Position numbers and translations under genes: made by a program. The notes beneath the pieces were generated by a model. That model did not search any database. It was not told where the DNA came from and saw only the letters and a program-made list of their open reading frames with translations. A stretch of DNA of 64,000 nucleotides, taken from the NCBI GenBank assembly GCA_944548615.1, contig OX155961.1:30114770-30178769 (forward strand), read 5' to 3'. The DNA is from Micropterix aruncella (taxonomy: Eukaryota; Arthropoda; Insecta; Lepidoptera; Micropterigidae). The first letter of the stretch is position 1. Each line of letters opens with the position of its first letter. Positions 10,562 through 20,515 of this stretch are shown here, piece by piece.

Positions 10562-11668
10562 CTATCCGTCTCCTCCCTCTACAATGACGTCATCGTCGCT
10601 TGAAGAATTGCCGCTCGCGTCGTTCGCAGCTTGATTTTTGATTCCCTGCTTGACGTAATCGACGATGAGCTCCAATCCCTTCTTACGCATCTTCCGAGCG
10701 ACTTCTTCGCCGCTTTCCTCCGTCTCCTGTTCGGTTTTCTCCGCGTGCGAGATGTCCTGGTAGATTTTCTTCAAGTTTTGCATAACGTAGTGCGTGCTCA
10801 TAGCGTTTCTGCTGTTCTCTTGGTTCTTCATGTCCACGTCGTCGTAGTACTTCATGTTGAACTTGCTGCTGCATAGATTGATCGGTAAATTCTTTGCGTC
10901 TCTCGGTTTGGGCACGGAGAAGGCAGATACGTGTCTAGTGGGTCGTTTGTCGTCGGCGGGCGGCGTTTCCGGCGGAAACGTCGAAGACGACGACAGATTG
11001 GCGCCCGGCGAGGTTTCTTTGTGTTTCCGGTCGTATATGTGACCGGAAACGCGCAGATCTATGAAGAAATTGAGCGGATCCACTCCGTATGGCGGGGGGT
11101 ATAGCGGTGGGTACCACAGCGGCGGCGGCGGGGGGAGAATCAAGTCGGAAGGCGGTGCATTTTCGGAGATTGGCGGTTGCGGTTCTACTTTTGGCGGTTC
11201 TTCGGTGTTTTTGACCTTATTGATCGTCAGCTCGAGAGGCTTTTCGGTGGTTCTCTTTGACACGACGGTATTGTCGTTACAATCGAATTTTGGTTTATCT
11301 TCCATGTTCAGATTACGGCTGTTCCAAAGATCGGATCGTGGCTGCCACTCCGTCTTGGACGCGGCGACGTCGCCGGCTCCGAAGATCTTGTGATGGTTCC
11401 AGGATCGCTTCTTGCTCCTCTTGTGCCCGTGCGGCGGCGCGGGGTGCAGCGGCGTGTGATTCTCGTGTCTGGCCTGAACGAACGATCTGAGCATCTCGCT
11501 GAAGAAGAAGGCGTGAGGCGCTAGCGGCGCGCTGTACAAGTATGGCGGCGTTGCCGCCAGTAACCTAGACACTAATTCTGCATTTCTATAATCTGGGATT
11601 CTGGGTTTTCCTACTGGTACCGTTGACGGCACGCCCGGCGGTGTCGGATCTTCGTGCACGGAGCCCAT
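10562..11668 (-). CDS. Proline-rich, probably nuclear protein; host-like exon, unidentified
   Basis: A 368-residue frame with a host-like GC-rich base composition, unlike the surrounding relics. It starts MGSVHEDPTPPG; I chose this Met because a strong splice acceptor ends at 11673, four bases before it, so an upstream 5'-UTR or coding exon is likely. Visible parts: a hydrophobic aromatic patch around 45-66 (AFFFSEMLRSFV), a basic cluster HKRSKKRS at 82-89 that could be a nuclear signal, a poly-proline stretch at 176-195, a well-ordered block PLNFFIDLRVSGHIYDRK at 198-215, PINLCSSK at 262-269 resembling PxDLS co-repressor motifs, a charged helical region at about 296-346, and an acidic tail with SSSDDDVIVE at 356-365 resembling a SUMO-interaction motif. 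A nuclear regulatory role is inference. No known DNA-binding domain is visible and I do not recognise the family. Its 3' UTR runs into the foldback element. Confidence 0.72.
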   Translation of the reverse strand: MGSVHEDPTPPGVPSTVPVGKPRIPDYRNAELVSRLLAATPPYLYSAPLAPHAFFFSEMLRSFVQARHENHTPLHPAPPHGHKRSKKRSWNHHKIFGAGDVAASKTEWQPRSDLWNSRNLNMEDKPKFDCNDNTVVSKRTTEKPLELTINKVKNTEEPPKVEPQPPISENAPPSDLILPPPPPLWYPPLYPPPYGVDPLNFFIDLRVSGHIYDRKHKETSPGANLSSSSTFPPETPPADDKRPTRHVSAFSVPKPRDAKNLPINLCSSKFNMKYYDDVDMKNQENSRNAMSTHYVMQNLKKIYQDISHAEKTEQETEESGEEVARKMRKKGLELIVDYVKQGIKNQAANDASGNSSSDDDVIVEGGDG

Positions 11669-11672
11669 CGTC

Positions 11673-11697
11673 CTGGGAACAACAGAAAAACACACGA
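11673..11697 (-). other. Predicted splice acceptor of the 10562-11668 exon
   Basis: On the minus strand a pyrimidine-rich tract (TGTTTTTCTGTTGTTCCCAG) ends in AG at 11674-11673. The exon then begins GACG followed by the ATG. No partner donor was identified upstream. Confidence 0.6.
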
Positions 11698-11737
11698 TAA
11701 GTCATTTCCAATTGAATCACAATGTGTGAGGTTAATT

Positions 11738-12688
11738 GAAATATCGAATACGCCACTCGAATCAAACACGCACTCAGGAGAATGCGCGTTCATTTTTTTT
11801 AAATAAGTTTTTTTTTAAATCCTAAAATGGGCCAGGTGATAGGGAATCGCTACCCTTATTATAGTCAAATTCGTTTTACACGATTATGTAGTATACCTTA
11901 TATGACATGATTATGTGGTATAATTCATTATTATATAAATTGACTCTTTTTTAAAACTTGTAAAAACCATTAATAAATAATAATATATAATATTTTGAAA
12001 TCTTTTAAAAAAAATTGGAGCTGCTAAAAAACTTAAGTTACACAATGTGTATATTTAACATTATATATAATATATATTTTATATATTGACTATGTCATAG
12101 TCAAAATATAAAAACGAATAATCAGTTATAATATAGTAAAATGAGAAATATTAAAAATTTAAAACTAAAACAATAAAAATGGCGCAAAAGAAATAGTCAA
12201 TATTTTTTTTAATTATAAACCATCTTCGATTATAAAAATGATTGAATATACTTAATGTAAATATACAAAAAAGAATATGTAAAAAAAGAATATTAAAATA
12301 AAAATAATCACAATAGATCAGAAAAATAAATATTGTCAAAGTCCCTAATAAGATAAATATTGAACCCTTTTTCTAAATTGATCGTCTCCAAGCAGGGGTC
12401 TTGGTGTACAATGGATTCTATTGTAGAAAAGCTGGACTGATACAGGAAACTATTTCTAATCTTACTTAGTTGCATTTTATAAGGACGCAAGTCTAGTTTA
12501 TTCCGCGTGTCATGCCAAATTTAAATATCGAATACGCAATTTCTACACACTCGAATCGAATGCGCATTCGAAATTTAAATATCGAATACGCCATTTCGAC
12601 ACACTCGAATCGAACGTTCATTCGAAATTTAAATTTTCGCTAATTTAAATATCTGATGCGCCATTCTGACACACTCGAATCGAACGAG
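11738..12688. repeat. Dispersed and tandem 54-bp repeat rich in TCGAATCGAA
   Basis: The phrase AAATATCGAATACGCCA...CACTCGAATCGAA occurs once at 11738-11790 and in at least three copies at 12517, 12571 and 12642, the first two 54 bp apart. The stretch 11800-12516 between them is strongly AT-rich and has no gene. Confidence 0.7.
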
Positions 12689-13339
12689 CCATTGCGGTTC
12701 ATATGTTATTTTGGGTACGATACCCCACCCCAGACCTACGTCCGGATTAGTCTCCGACTTGGATACGAGTATCGTACATTTATTATTGTTGCGCGGCGGC
12801 ATATTTGAATTGGGCGTTCGCGAATATCCCGCTCCAGAGCGACAATGATCGCGATGACAAAGAGATTTGCAGTTACACCCCCCCCCCCCCCCCACGTTCC
12901 CCATGACACTCATCTCATAACCCGCTACTAGTGTGGGCACAAGCCACGCAGAAGCATTGCGATTCCTGCCACTTACTCGAGAATCACCAAACCGATATTT
13001 GCTATAAATATCTTTAGTCATTACATCACCATTCAAGCTAAACTAGACAAACCCACATTTGCGAACATTTTCTTATAATAAGAATTAATGGGCGAGTCAA
13101 AGAAAATGCAACATAAATACGAGGTGTGAGGAATTTAAATAAAATAATGAGCTTCCGTGTCGCACGATCTATCAATACCGTAAGATTGCTCTTTAGATGA
13201 ATTTTTAAACGTCTAACAGACTTGCAGAATTTTTACTTGCTAACTAGTATCATAAGTATGTTTTAGTGTACTTATGTTAATAAAATTTGAGAGTAGAGAA
13301 GAATTGCTCGGCTTGTTCCCAGTATTTTTCTCAGATGAT
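12689..13339. other. Spacer with a C16 homopolymer
   Basis: A run of 16 C lies at 12878-12893. The surrounding sequence is of ordinary complexity, with no exon or transposon protein recognised. Confidence 0.5.
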
Positions 13340-14334
13340 CGCTGTCCGCTTGCAGATAAGCAGTGGGAGTAGGAATGGCGATTCGCGGTGTTGTCGCGAC
13401 AATGTGGCCTACTAACACGTCATCATTTTCAAATTTATGACCCCTCAAAAATTAATTTAATATAAGAAATAGATAGAAATCACTAAGGCCAAGGTCCGGT
13501 GAGTATGGAGTATGTTCCAATACTTTAAAGCCAGCTTCTTCAATGATAGCTATCGCATCTCTGGACTAGTGGGCTGGGGCGATATCTCGCTGAAACAAAA
13601 CAATTTTAACGAGTTTGCCTCCTCTTTTTTACGTATATTGTTTCGCAATTATTTATTTGCTCAGCGTACAAAGCTCCCGTTATATTAGAACTATGATCAA
13701 GGTATTTAATCTTCACGACCCCTTGATTGTCCCAGGAAAGGGAACCCATTACCTTACCGGCAGAAAGAATGTCCTTGAATTTCTTAGGAGTTGGAGATGA
13801 TGGTCGTTCCCAGGTCAAGGACTGTTGTTTTGTTTCAGGATAGTAATAGCGAAGCCATGTTTTTTCTATAGCTATAAAGTGGGCCGAAAACGGTCAGGAC
13901 AGTTGTAACAAATGCAAAGAGCGTTGCGAGTTCTCCCGTATAGTTTTTTCAATGCTACCGTAAGCATTTTAGGTACCAAGCGTGCTGATACCCGTTTCAT
14001 ACCTAAGCGATATTGTAAAATGCTAAATGCACTACCAATTGAAATCTTTACTTCCTCAGCAATAAAACGAACCATTGCACGACGATCCAACAACACACTT
14101 TTTTCTCTTTTTTAACCATATCTTCGGTGGCTGCCGTCGTAGGGCAACCTGGGCGAAGGTCATGGTTATTTCAAGTTCTTCCACGCTTAAACTCAGCACA
14201 TCAACATGTAACCGTAGAATATGAAGAACATTCAACCCCTAATGTATGTATATCATACGTCTTGGAATACTTCGCTCCGTACTTTTTTTTCAAGCTAATG
14301 CATTTAATTACCGCGAGAAATTCCGTTTTTCCAT
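13340..14334 (-). pseudogene. mariner transposase, multiply frameshifted
   Basis: A start-like ATG at 14334-14332 opens MEKTEFLAVIKCISLKKKYG. The expected mariner order follows in changing frames: FKRGRTSNNHDLRPGCPTTA near 14170, then LLDRRAMVRFIAEEVKISIG and LGMKRVSARLVPKML, then SPTPKKFKDILSAGKVMG and DNQGVVKIKYLDHSSNITGA near 13790-13690, then FQRDIAPAH, and HTPYSPDLGLSDFY near 13520. The catalytic PYSPDLxxSD block is still recognisable, but stops and frameshifts break it at least four times. Terminal inverted repeats were not found. It cannot make an active transposase. Confidence 0.85.
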
Positions 14335-15337
14335 TTTCAACAACACGCTTCGATAACAAGCAAACAAATAACTGTTATTTGAAAAACAAAGGAAAATCGG
14401 TTTTTTAGAACATAATTACAGACGCGTGCTTGCCAGTATTTATTTTTATATTTTACTAAAGTTTGGTAAATCATTATAACATTTTTAACGTCTCTCGATA
14501 AGTCGCAATAGCCAATATGGTAGATAGATAGAGAGATAGATTTTTGTCAGATTGCCATCTGCACCAGTTGCAACTGGTACAGATGGTTTTGTACAGAATG
14601 GTTCAATACAGTTTGCCCACAGGGCGTACAATTTCAATTTCATATTTAAAATGTATTCAATGTCATGTTTACTCCTTGTACTTATTACTTATTATTTTGT
14701 AAATTACAACAACCAGTAAAAAATAAGCAATCAAATGCAATCACAACATTTTAAGAGTAAGAAATAATCAATACAAAATTTAAAATTAGTCAAAGTGTAA
14801 CAAAATAATATTAAAAGAGTCCAAGAATGAAAAAAATCAACAAAAATAAAAAATAAACAGTGAAAATTACATTATTAAAAAGGCCATATAATCAATAAAA
14901 TATATAATCAATAAAAAAACAAGAAAATTGGATATTCGTTTCACATTAAATAATGTGAACAATATTATTAGGTATAATCTTTAAAATATTTGAAGCTGTA
15001 ACACTATAATAATAATAATAAATTTCTTCGATTTGTCAGATTATAAAAAAGAAAAAATATTAAACCTAAAAAATAACCTTTTATACATAAATAAAATAAA
15101 CATTGAAAATATTGAATATTCATATTTGAATATTGAATAGTCATGATCCTATTTGATTCCCATTATAAGTTAGAAATTTAATTATCCACTTCTCTTTTAG
15201 CCATTTGTTTAAGGAGCGCGTGAAATCGGGTGTTCCAGAGAGTTTTTATTCGTTGGTATAATATTATAATACTTAATACTGGAGAATTTTGGTAGCCAAC
15301 GTTCGGTACTGAAAATAGCACCAGAAGAATCTGTCAC
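14335..15337. other. AT-rich spacer with one 32-bp palindrome
   Basis: Mostly A/T-biased, low-complexity DNA. Positions 14555-14586 form a palindrome (CCATCTGnACCAGTTG and its mirror) with one mismatch pair. No gene. Confidence 0.5.
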
Positions 15338-15381
15338 TGCGTGCAGATTCGTGAGGCTCTGCACTCACGAATCTGCACGCA
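15338..15381. repeat. Perfect 18-bp stem hairpin
   Basis: Stem 15338-15355 (TGCGTGCAGATTCGTGAG) pairs fully with 15364-15381 around an 8-base loop. The sequence to about 15560 is GC-richer and has a 66-codon open frame of unknown meaning. Confidence 0.75.
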
Positions 15382-15692
15382 CGGCTTTCCGTAATAGTGG
15401 GGCTCGTCTCGTGTCGTATCGCATAACGCTAGAGATGGTGCGCGAACGGCGAAATCGGATTTTGCACGTTCCACTACGCACTGAATTAAAGATTACAGAG
15501 CTGAAGAGCATTGTGTCGCGGAATATTCGGGCTGGGCGGCGATTAGGCTGAACGGGGAACTCGCGCCGTCACACTTACGAATCCTAGCTCAAATTATAAA
15601 GTAGTGCAACACTGGACAAGGGGACTGTCCACCAAAGGTCGACCAAACCCAACCAGCGCTTCGCTTTTTCAGATTTATGACCCTTTTTATTA
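15382..15692. other. GC-richer spacer
   Basis: A 66-codon plus-strand frame ends at 15551. It matches nothing I know and has no clear splice or start context. Confidence 0.3.
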
Positions 15693-15905
15693 AAATCGGT
15701 TGTGTCCCCCAAAGACATTCCCGGCAAGTAACCAAGGACTGATTTCATCTGAATATTAACTTCATAAATACAATCGATGAGCGCCCTTCCTCGGACGGCG
15801 GTGAAACCAGGATAGGTCTCATTACGACGCCTCAGGCAGCACGGTTCGTTTCTCGGCTAGCCTCGGGCGACGCGGCGTTAATAATTGGCTAAAATATATG
15901 GGGGA
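15693..15905. repeat. Interspersed repeat family D, copy 1
   Basis: Shares GGCAAGTAACCAAGGACTGA, TTTCATCTGAATATTAA and a GC-rich segment (GGTTCGTTTCTCGGCTA) with inverted-orientation copies at 18243-18415 and 46090-46285. Confidence 0.75.
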
Positions 15906-15929
15906 ATATCAATAGTATAAGGGCAGCTT

Positions 15930-16231
15930 GTAATATGTGATATTCCAACCAAAATTTCACAATGTGATTTCGACCCAACTTTTGGTCCATTTTAAAAACA
16001 AACGACCAACCATAATCGATTATGATGGGGAAAAGTACCTATATGCCTTTGTATTTTTTCTTTGGATTTCATATAGAATCAAAAGTAAGAACTCTATTGG
16101 TGGAAATTCTTTGCATGGCTGTGTCTAACCGTCCTTTATAGTCGATGTGTGTGAATATGTTTCACAACAAGAACCCCTTCCTATACGGAACCCTCAGAGT
16201 GCGACTCAAACTCGCACTTACCGGTTTGATT
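15930..16231. repeat. Partial family C-related repeat and a second short repeat
   Basis: 15940-15985 (GATATTCCAACCAAAATTTC, then AATGTGATTTCGACCCAAC) matches the start of the family C copy at 51600. 16170-16225 (GGAACCCTCAGAGTGCGACT, then CGCACTTACCGG) is another motif known from lepidopteran interspersed repeats. Confidence 0.55.
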
Positions 16232-17320
16232 TGTATTTTATATTGCATATGTAGGTATTCAAATAGTACGCTACGCATGATATGGCGCAGATATCATTAT
16301 TTAGGCGTAGCAATGTCATTTCGAATGCTACGTTAGGGCCTCCCTAGACGATCAAGCATGCTTGTCAAGCATCGCGCGGCGAGCTGGGAGGGGATCGTAA
16401 ACCGCAGGACACGCACATACAATATATATTTTTTATATTTACCAAAAATGCCTAATTTTGTAGTTTATACCAGGGAGTCAGGTTAATTAGACGTAATTGA
16501 TTGATGATTGATGTAACTCCCTGGTATAAAACTACAAAATTAGGCATATTTAGTAATTATTTGAAAAAAAAAATATTTGCATATTTCCTGCGGTTTACGA
16601 TCCCCTCGCGATGATTGACAAGCATGCTTGATCGTCTAGAGAGCCCTTTACTGTGCAACTGTTAAGCGAAGCCTATATGATACGTAAGCCTACAAGACCA
16701 CATAATATTAGATCAATATTAAACAACATAAAAAATAATCAAAATTTCTCTTTTGGTAATAATAACTTTGACCTTCAACCTTGTTGTCGTCCACGTTGTA
16801 AAATGTGTCCATGTGGATGTCCCCTAATGTATGCGTGCCACACCGAGAGAGAGAAGAGAAGTGATAGATGATCTTTCTCTATCATGGTAGAGCCGGATTG
16901 GTCGGCTTGTTCGATGTAGTCCTGGGCATTTCTATTGGTTATTGAAATTGCGTAACCCTGTTACTGTTACGGGGAACAACAGGTTGCTTATACGGTTGCT
17001 AAAACATCAAAGTAGCTGTTACAACTGGAATTTTACGTGTGGTAAGTGAGACGTGTATATGTAGCAACTCAATCGATAAAAGTTTATTCGCGAGAAAGGC
17101 TCAGAATATAGATCGCGAGTGTGACAATAGCCGTCTTTACAACGTTTATTTAAATACGTATCATATAGGCTTCGCTTAACAGTCACACAGTAAGTAACGT
17201 AGCGTTCGAAATTACATTGCTTCGCCTACAAATTGCTTAAGGAAAATAACGATGTTTGCGCCTATCATGCGTGGCGTACTATTTGGATATCTACATATAC
17301 GAGTATAACAACATTTGTAT
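16232..17320. mobile_element. Inverted-repeat DNA element with a nested insertion
   Basis: The left arm (16232-16335 continued at 16648-16684) mirrors the right arm at 17157-17320. Shared blocks are GTAACGTAGCG, AGGCTTCGCTTAACAGT, CGTATCATATAGG and ATGATAnGGCGCA. The left arm is split by the 312-bp element at 16336-16647. The core has no convincing transposase. Confidence 0.72.
16336..16647. mobile_element. Hairpin MITE nested in the 16232-17320 element
   Basis: Ends GGGCCTCCCTAGACGATCAA and its mirror ending GTCTAGAGAGCCC. Nearly the whole element folds on itself: GGGGATCGTAAACCGCAGGA and ATGCCTAATTTTGTAGTTTA have mirror copies on the right side, with the axis near 16490. The flanks are TTA on the left and TTTA on the right, suggesting a 3-bp Harbinger-like duplication with one extra T. 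Confidence 0.75.
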
Positions 17321-17449
17321 ATTTTTTTGTTTTGAAATATGTATCTGTGTAGAAATCATTTTTTCCGGTAAATTTCAAAATCCTGAAGCAAAAAAGTTTT
17401 AAAAAGTTTTTTCGTGATTTTTTTATTACTTTCCAGGCCCACCAACCGA

Positions 17450-17870
17450 AAATGTTGTGAACCCTCAAAATATCTGTTTCGTTTTGAAGACGGAAATATC
17501 CATTTTGAGCCCCCTTGAGACGATTAAGATCATTTCCAGATGGAAGTCTCTCAGTGTGTCTGTCTGTCTGGCTGACTGTGTGTGTTCTTCCACGATAGCT
17601 CCCAAACGATTAAGCTGAAATTTGGCATGCAGGCATCATTTGGTCACAGCAAGTGTTCAAAAGTTTGTCATTGAAATCGCTCCACCAGGGAGCGCACTAG
17701 CCATATTTAAATCGCAAAATATTGGACTTAGAGACTTGAAATTTGGTACTCAGATGCCTTGTGTGGCCGAAATTACATTGATATTTTGCCCGTCAGTATT
17801 TTTGCGTAAACGATTGAATCCAACGTATTTAATAAGCAGATTTCTTCAAATTTTGATTAAAATAGCTTAA
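17450..17870 (-). repeat. Interspersed repeat family C, copy 1
   Basis: Shares GCCCCCTTGAGACGATTAAG, the phrase AGCTGAAATTTGGCATGCAG and the CTGTCTGTCTG run with the opposite-strand copies at 40920-41390 and 51560-51960. It has a SINE-like length but no evident tRNA head. Confidence 0.7.
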
Positions 17871-18242
17871 ATAGAAGCTACACTGTTAATATATATTTTT
17901 TCATTTTCTTACTCCAACGAAGTGGATGGAGGACAGTAGCCAATCCATCCACCACCCGAGCAGTTATAACGACTACAGTCGTCTTTTCATATCCAAAGAT
18001 CAGAGGCTTCTATCACCATCCAATCCCCCAAGGAGTCATTTATTTATTCGTTTTATAATTACATTTTTTTCTTTTTTTTACATTTTACATTTACATACAT
18101 GTACAATACGTGTATTTACATTATATTTCATTACATAGTTACATTACGTATTATATAAAATAAAATTCAAAATTAATATTTTACAAAATACTATTATTAT
18201 TGTAATTATGCCATACATTTTAATGAAATATTATTGCTATTT
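17871..18242. other. Spacer, nothing recognised
   Basis: AT-rich with short runs of T and TTACAT repeats. No gene. Confidence 0.4.
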
Positions 18243-18415
18243 TAACGCTTAGCCCAGCTCCGCCTTTAGCCGAGAAACGAAAAGCGCCGCCCGAGGCGTC
18301 GCAATGAAACTCATCGGCGCTTATTGAGTTATTTTATGATATTAATATTCAGATGAAATCAGGCCTTGACTACTTGCCTGGAAAGTCTTGGGGTAACACA
18401 TCCGATTTAAAAAAA
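18243..18415 (-). repeat. Interspersed repeat family D, copy 2
   Basis: Carries TTTAGCCGAGAAACGAAAAG, GCCCGAGGCGTCGCAATGAA and ATTAATATTCAGATGAAATC, the mirror of copy 1 at 15693-15905. Confidence 0.75.
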
Positions 18416-18762
18416 AATATTAACCGACGAGAAAGCAGTTTTTCAAAATGAAAACACTCAGCTCAAAGTCCCATCAAACCGAGCACATTTAATTAGGGGT
18501 GTGTGTGTATGTGTATGCATGGGGAACCCTGTGCCGCTGCCTGGGGGATTAGGGATTAATTTTTCATTTGTTCGCTATTTATGCTTCGGCGCAGATATCG
18601 TCCTATTGTTCCTGTGCGGAGTACGCGTCGCCACACACACGGTTCATATACACGGGGATTATGAAAATTTATTAAAATTCGTTTCGGATACCATGTAAAT
18701 ACTTGATTCGAATAGGCGGAACAGTGGTTAAGAAATCGTACTATCAAGCCGGAGGTACTGGA
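18416..18762. other. Spacer with a GT-rich stretch
   Basis: TG repeats at about 18498-18515. No gene or further repeat recognised. Confidence 0.4.
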
Positions 18763-18809
18763 GAGTAGTCACCTACAGCTGGCGAATCCGTCACCCTATG
18801 AAGGTTTAA
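18763..18809 (+). repeat. Family A, 5' piece left of the piggyBac insertion
   Basis: AGCTGGCGAATCCGTCACCC followed by TATGAAGGTTTAA corresponds to the family A start (GGGCGAACCCGTCACCTCAG, then GAAGTTTTAA). The copy continues at 19651. Confidence 0.65.
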
Positions 18810-19646
18810 CCCTTTATAGCTTCATGTCACATTTCTGTAACAAACTACTAATCCCCCTAAAATCCCCCTAAATAAGGCACTAAATTCATTTAGTTCATTT
18901 GAATCCGTCTAGCACTACTGTACCCTACCACTTAGTATCGAGTAAAAATCATAGATAGCGTAACTACTTAAGCGACTTATGTGAGTTTAAATGTTGCGCA
19001 TTGATGAAAGTGATAAATTAGAACTAAGGCAGGTGTTGAATGGCTGATAAAAAAATATAAAAAGTGTATACACTTGTGTGGTTTTCGTGGAAACCTGTAG
19101 GTAAGAATATAATTTTAACCATTCAAAATTTGGAAGCAAAAGATGGCAAGTTAGGATGTTTTAACATTTACTGGAACTGACTATGGGAAATTCTTAGTTA
19201 TTATACCGAAGAGTAAGGAAAGCAAAATATCTCAACGGCAAACAAATGTCTCCAGCAGAATTTAGACTTGAGATAGGTGAGACCTTATGCGAGCTTGGCC
19301 TGAAGCCTAACATCAAGAGTCGAAGGTCTTTAGAAGACGAAATTCAAGCCAAAAACCATAAGAGCCCTGCGCAACATGTTCCTCCATTGGCAGTAAGGCA
19401 GGACCAGGTCGGTCATTGGCCGATTTGGGTTAAAAAAAGGATACGTTGCAAGATTTCCAAGTGCACTGGCGTTTCACGAACCATTTGTCACATTCCCTTA
19501 AATGTCAAATAAATGTCAAATGTCAAATGTCAATAAATTAATAATAAATATTTTTGAATTTCTGAGAAATACGTGTTTTTTTATTTGCCTAAACCTATCT
19601 CATTATCAACATTATTTTTTGTTTGAAGATCTTGGGCTACAAAGGG
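18810..19646 (+). mobile_element. Internally deleted piggyBac-type element, 837 bp, TTAA flanked
   Basis: TTAA at 18806-18809 and 19647-19650 bracket inverted ends CCCTTTATAGC and GCTACAAAGGG (one mismatch). Only the transposase C-terminus survives inside. The TTAA belongs to family A, so the insertion point is known. Confidence 0.82.
19195..19512 (+). pseudogene. piggyBac transposase C-terminal fragment
   Basis: Reads LYRRVRKAKYLNGKQ then MSPAEFRLEIGETLCELG, a charged linker, VPPLAVRQDQVGHWPIWVKK and RCKISKCTGVSRTICHIPLN, ending at 19512. This order (final helix of the transposase, then a VGHWP block leading into a cysteine-rich zinc region) fits piggyBac-derived transposases. The zinc region is cut short after two or three cysteines and the DDD catalytic core is absent. 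It is a deletion derivative that could move only in trans. Confidence 0.72.
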
Positions 19647-19650
19647 TTAA

Positions 19651-19850
19651 CGATATCGATCGTTCTTTCAACCTGGGATGAACGTAGAGACTTAGGACGA
19701 GACGTAATAGTGCACGGTCTAGCTACCCCAACGCGCCCGTAAGAGACCAATTCTTTACCGCGAGGCACCGGGAAGTGAAACCAGCGGGTTGTTCTCGCGC
19801 CCTCACTACCAGATTTGACCGGATTTCTCCGTCTTTACGTGGCCTCTAAC
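19651..19850 (+). repeat. Family A, continuation right of the piggyBac insertion
   Basis: CGATATCGATCGTTCTTTCA, then GGATGAACGTAGAGACTTAG and CCGCGAGGCACCGGG, follow family A order and stop near 19850, where another family A copy begins. Confidence 0.7.
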
Positions 19851-20515
19851 TAGAGCTCTCAACTACAACGGGCCAACCCGTGACCTCAGGAAGTTTTAAC
19901 GATTAGTCGTTCTATCTCCTTGTAGTGAGCGCAGAAGACTTGGACAAAACAGTCCACCGTCAAGCTCCGCCACAAACCCGTGAGAGGCCAACTCATTAAC
20001 CGCGAGATAGCCAGGAGTGTTACCCAGCGGGCTTACACTCACTCCCTTACTTCCAATTGCGACCAGATTACTCCAGTCCAGATTGGTTACGAGTTCGAAG
20101 TCGCTTGTGCGGTCCTCTCCCTTACGAGGCGGTGAAACGGTGTGTACCGAATCTATCGCAAACCACGGCATTCTTTGCCCGGCTGTTCACCCAGGATCGG
20201 GTAGCCGATTGTCGTTTCAAGAGCAGTCGCCGTAAGGTCCGCAACCACCCCCGCTCTATAGGAAACAGTACTGATTCCAGACTCCCCCGACTGTTAGTCA
20301 GAATGCGCAATCGATTGGCTTATGCGGCACGGTGCGCAGACCGCCCAGGAGCGCCAGAAGGTTGATTCCTTATATGGGAAACTAACTCTAAGGCCAGAGT
20401 CATACTCAGGCTCGCACTTCATGCGTGGAGGCCGTCGGATGGGTGTTGACCCGTGAGTGTGACGAAACCTGAACAAAATGGGTCTTCGTGGCCCTTAGCT
20501 CGCCGGAGTGTACAG
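19851..20515 (+). repeat. Non-coding repeat family A, near full-length copy
   Basis: Starts CAACTACAACGGGCCAACCC and ends near AATGGGTCTTCGTGGCCCTT. Closely similar to 42840-43495 along about 650 bp. An open frame at 20057-20365 overlaps a similar frame in the 43-kb copy but is not held open in the 8-kb copy, so I read the family as non-coding. Confidence 0.78.

Noticed and set aside
10631..11490. Plus-strand frames of 60-110 codons opposite the host-like exon
   Set aside because: Antisense shadows of the longer minus-strand frame, which has the better composition and splice context.
20057..20365. Family A open frame shared in part with 42968-43360
   Set aside because: The aligned region in the 8150-8840 copy has stops and shifts, so similarity is at DNA level rather than protein level.
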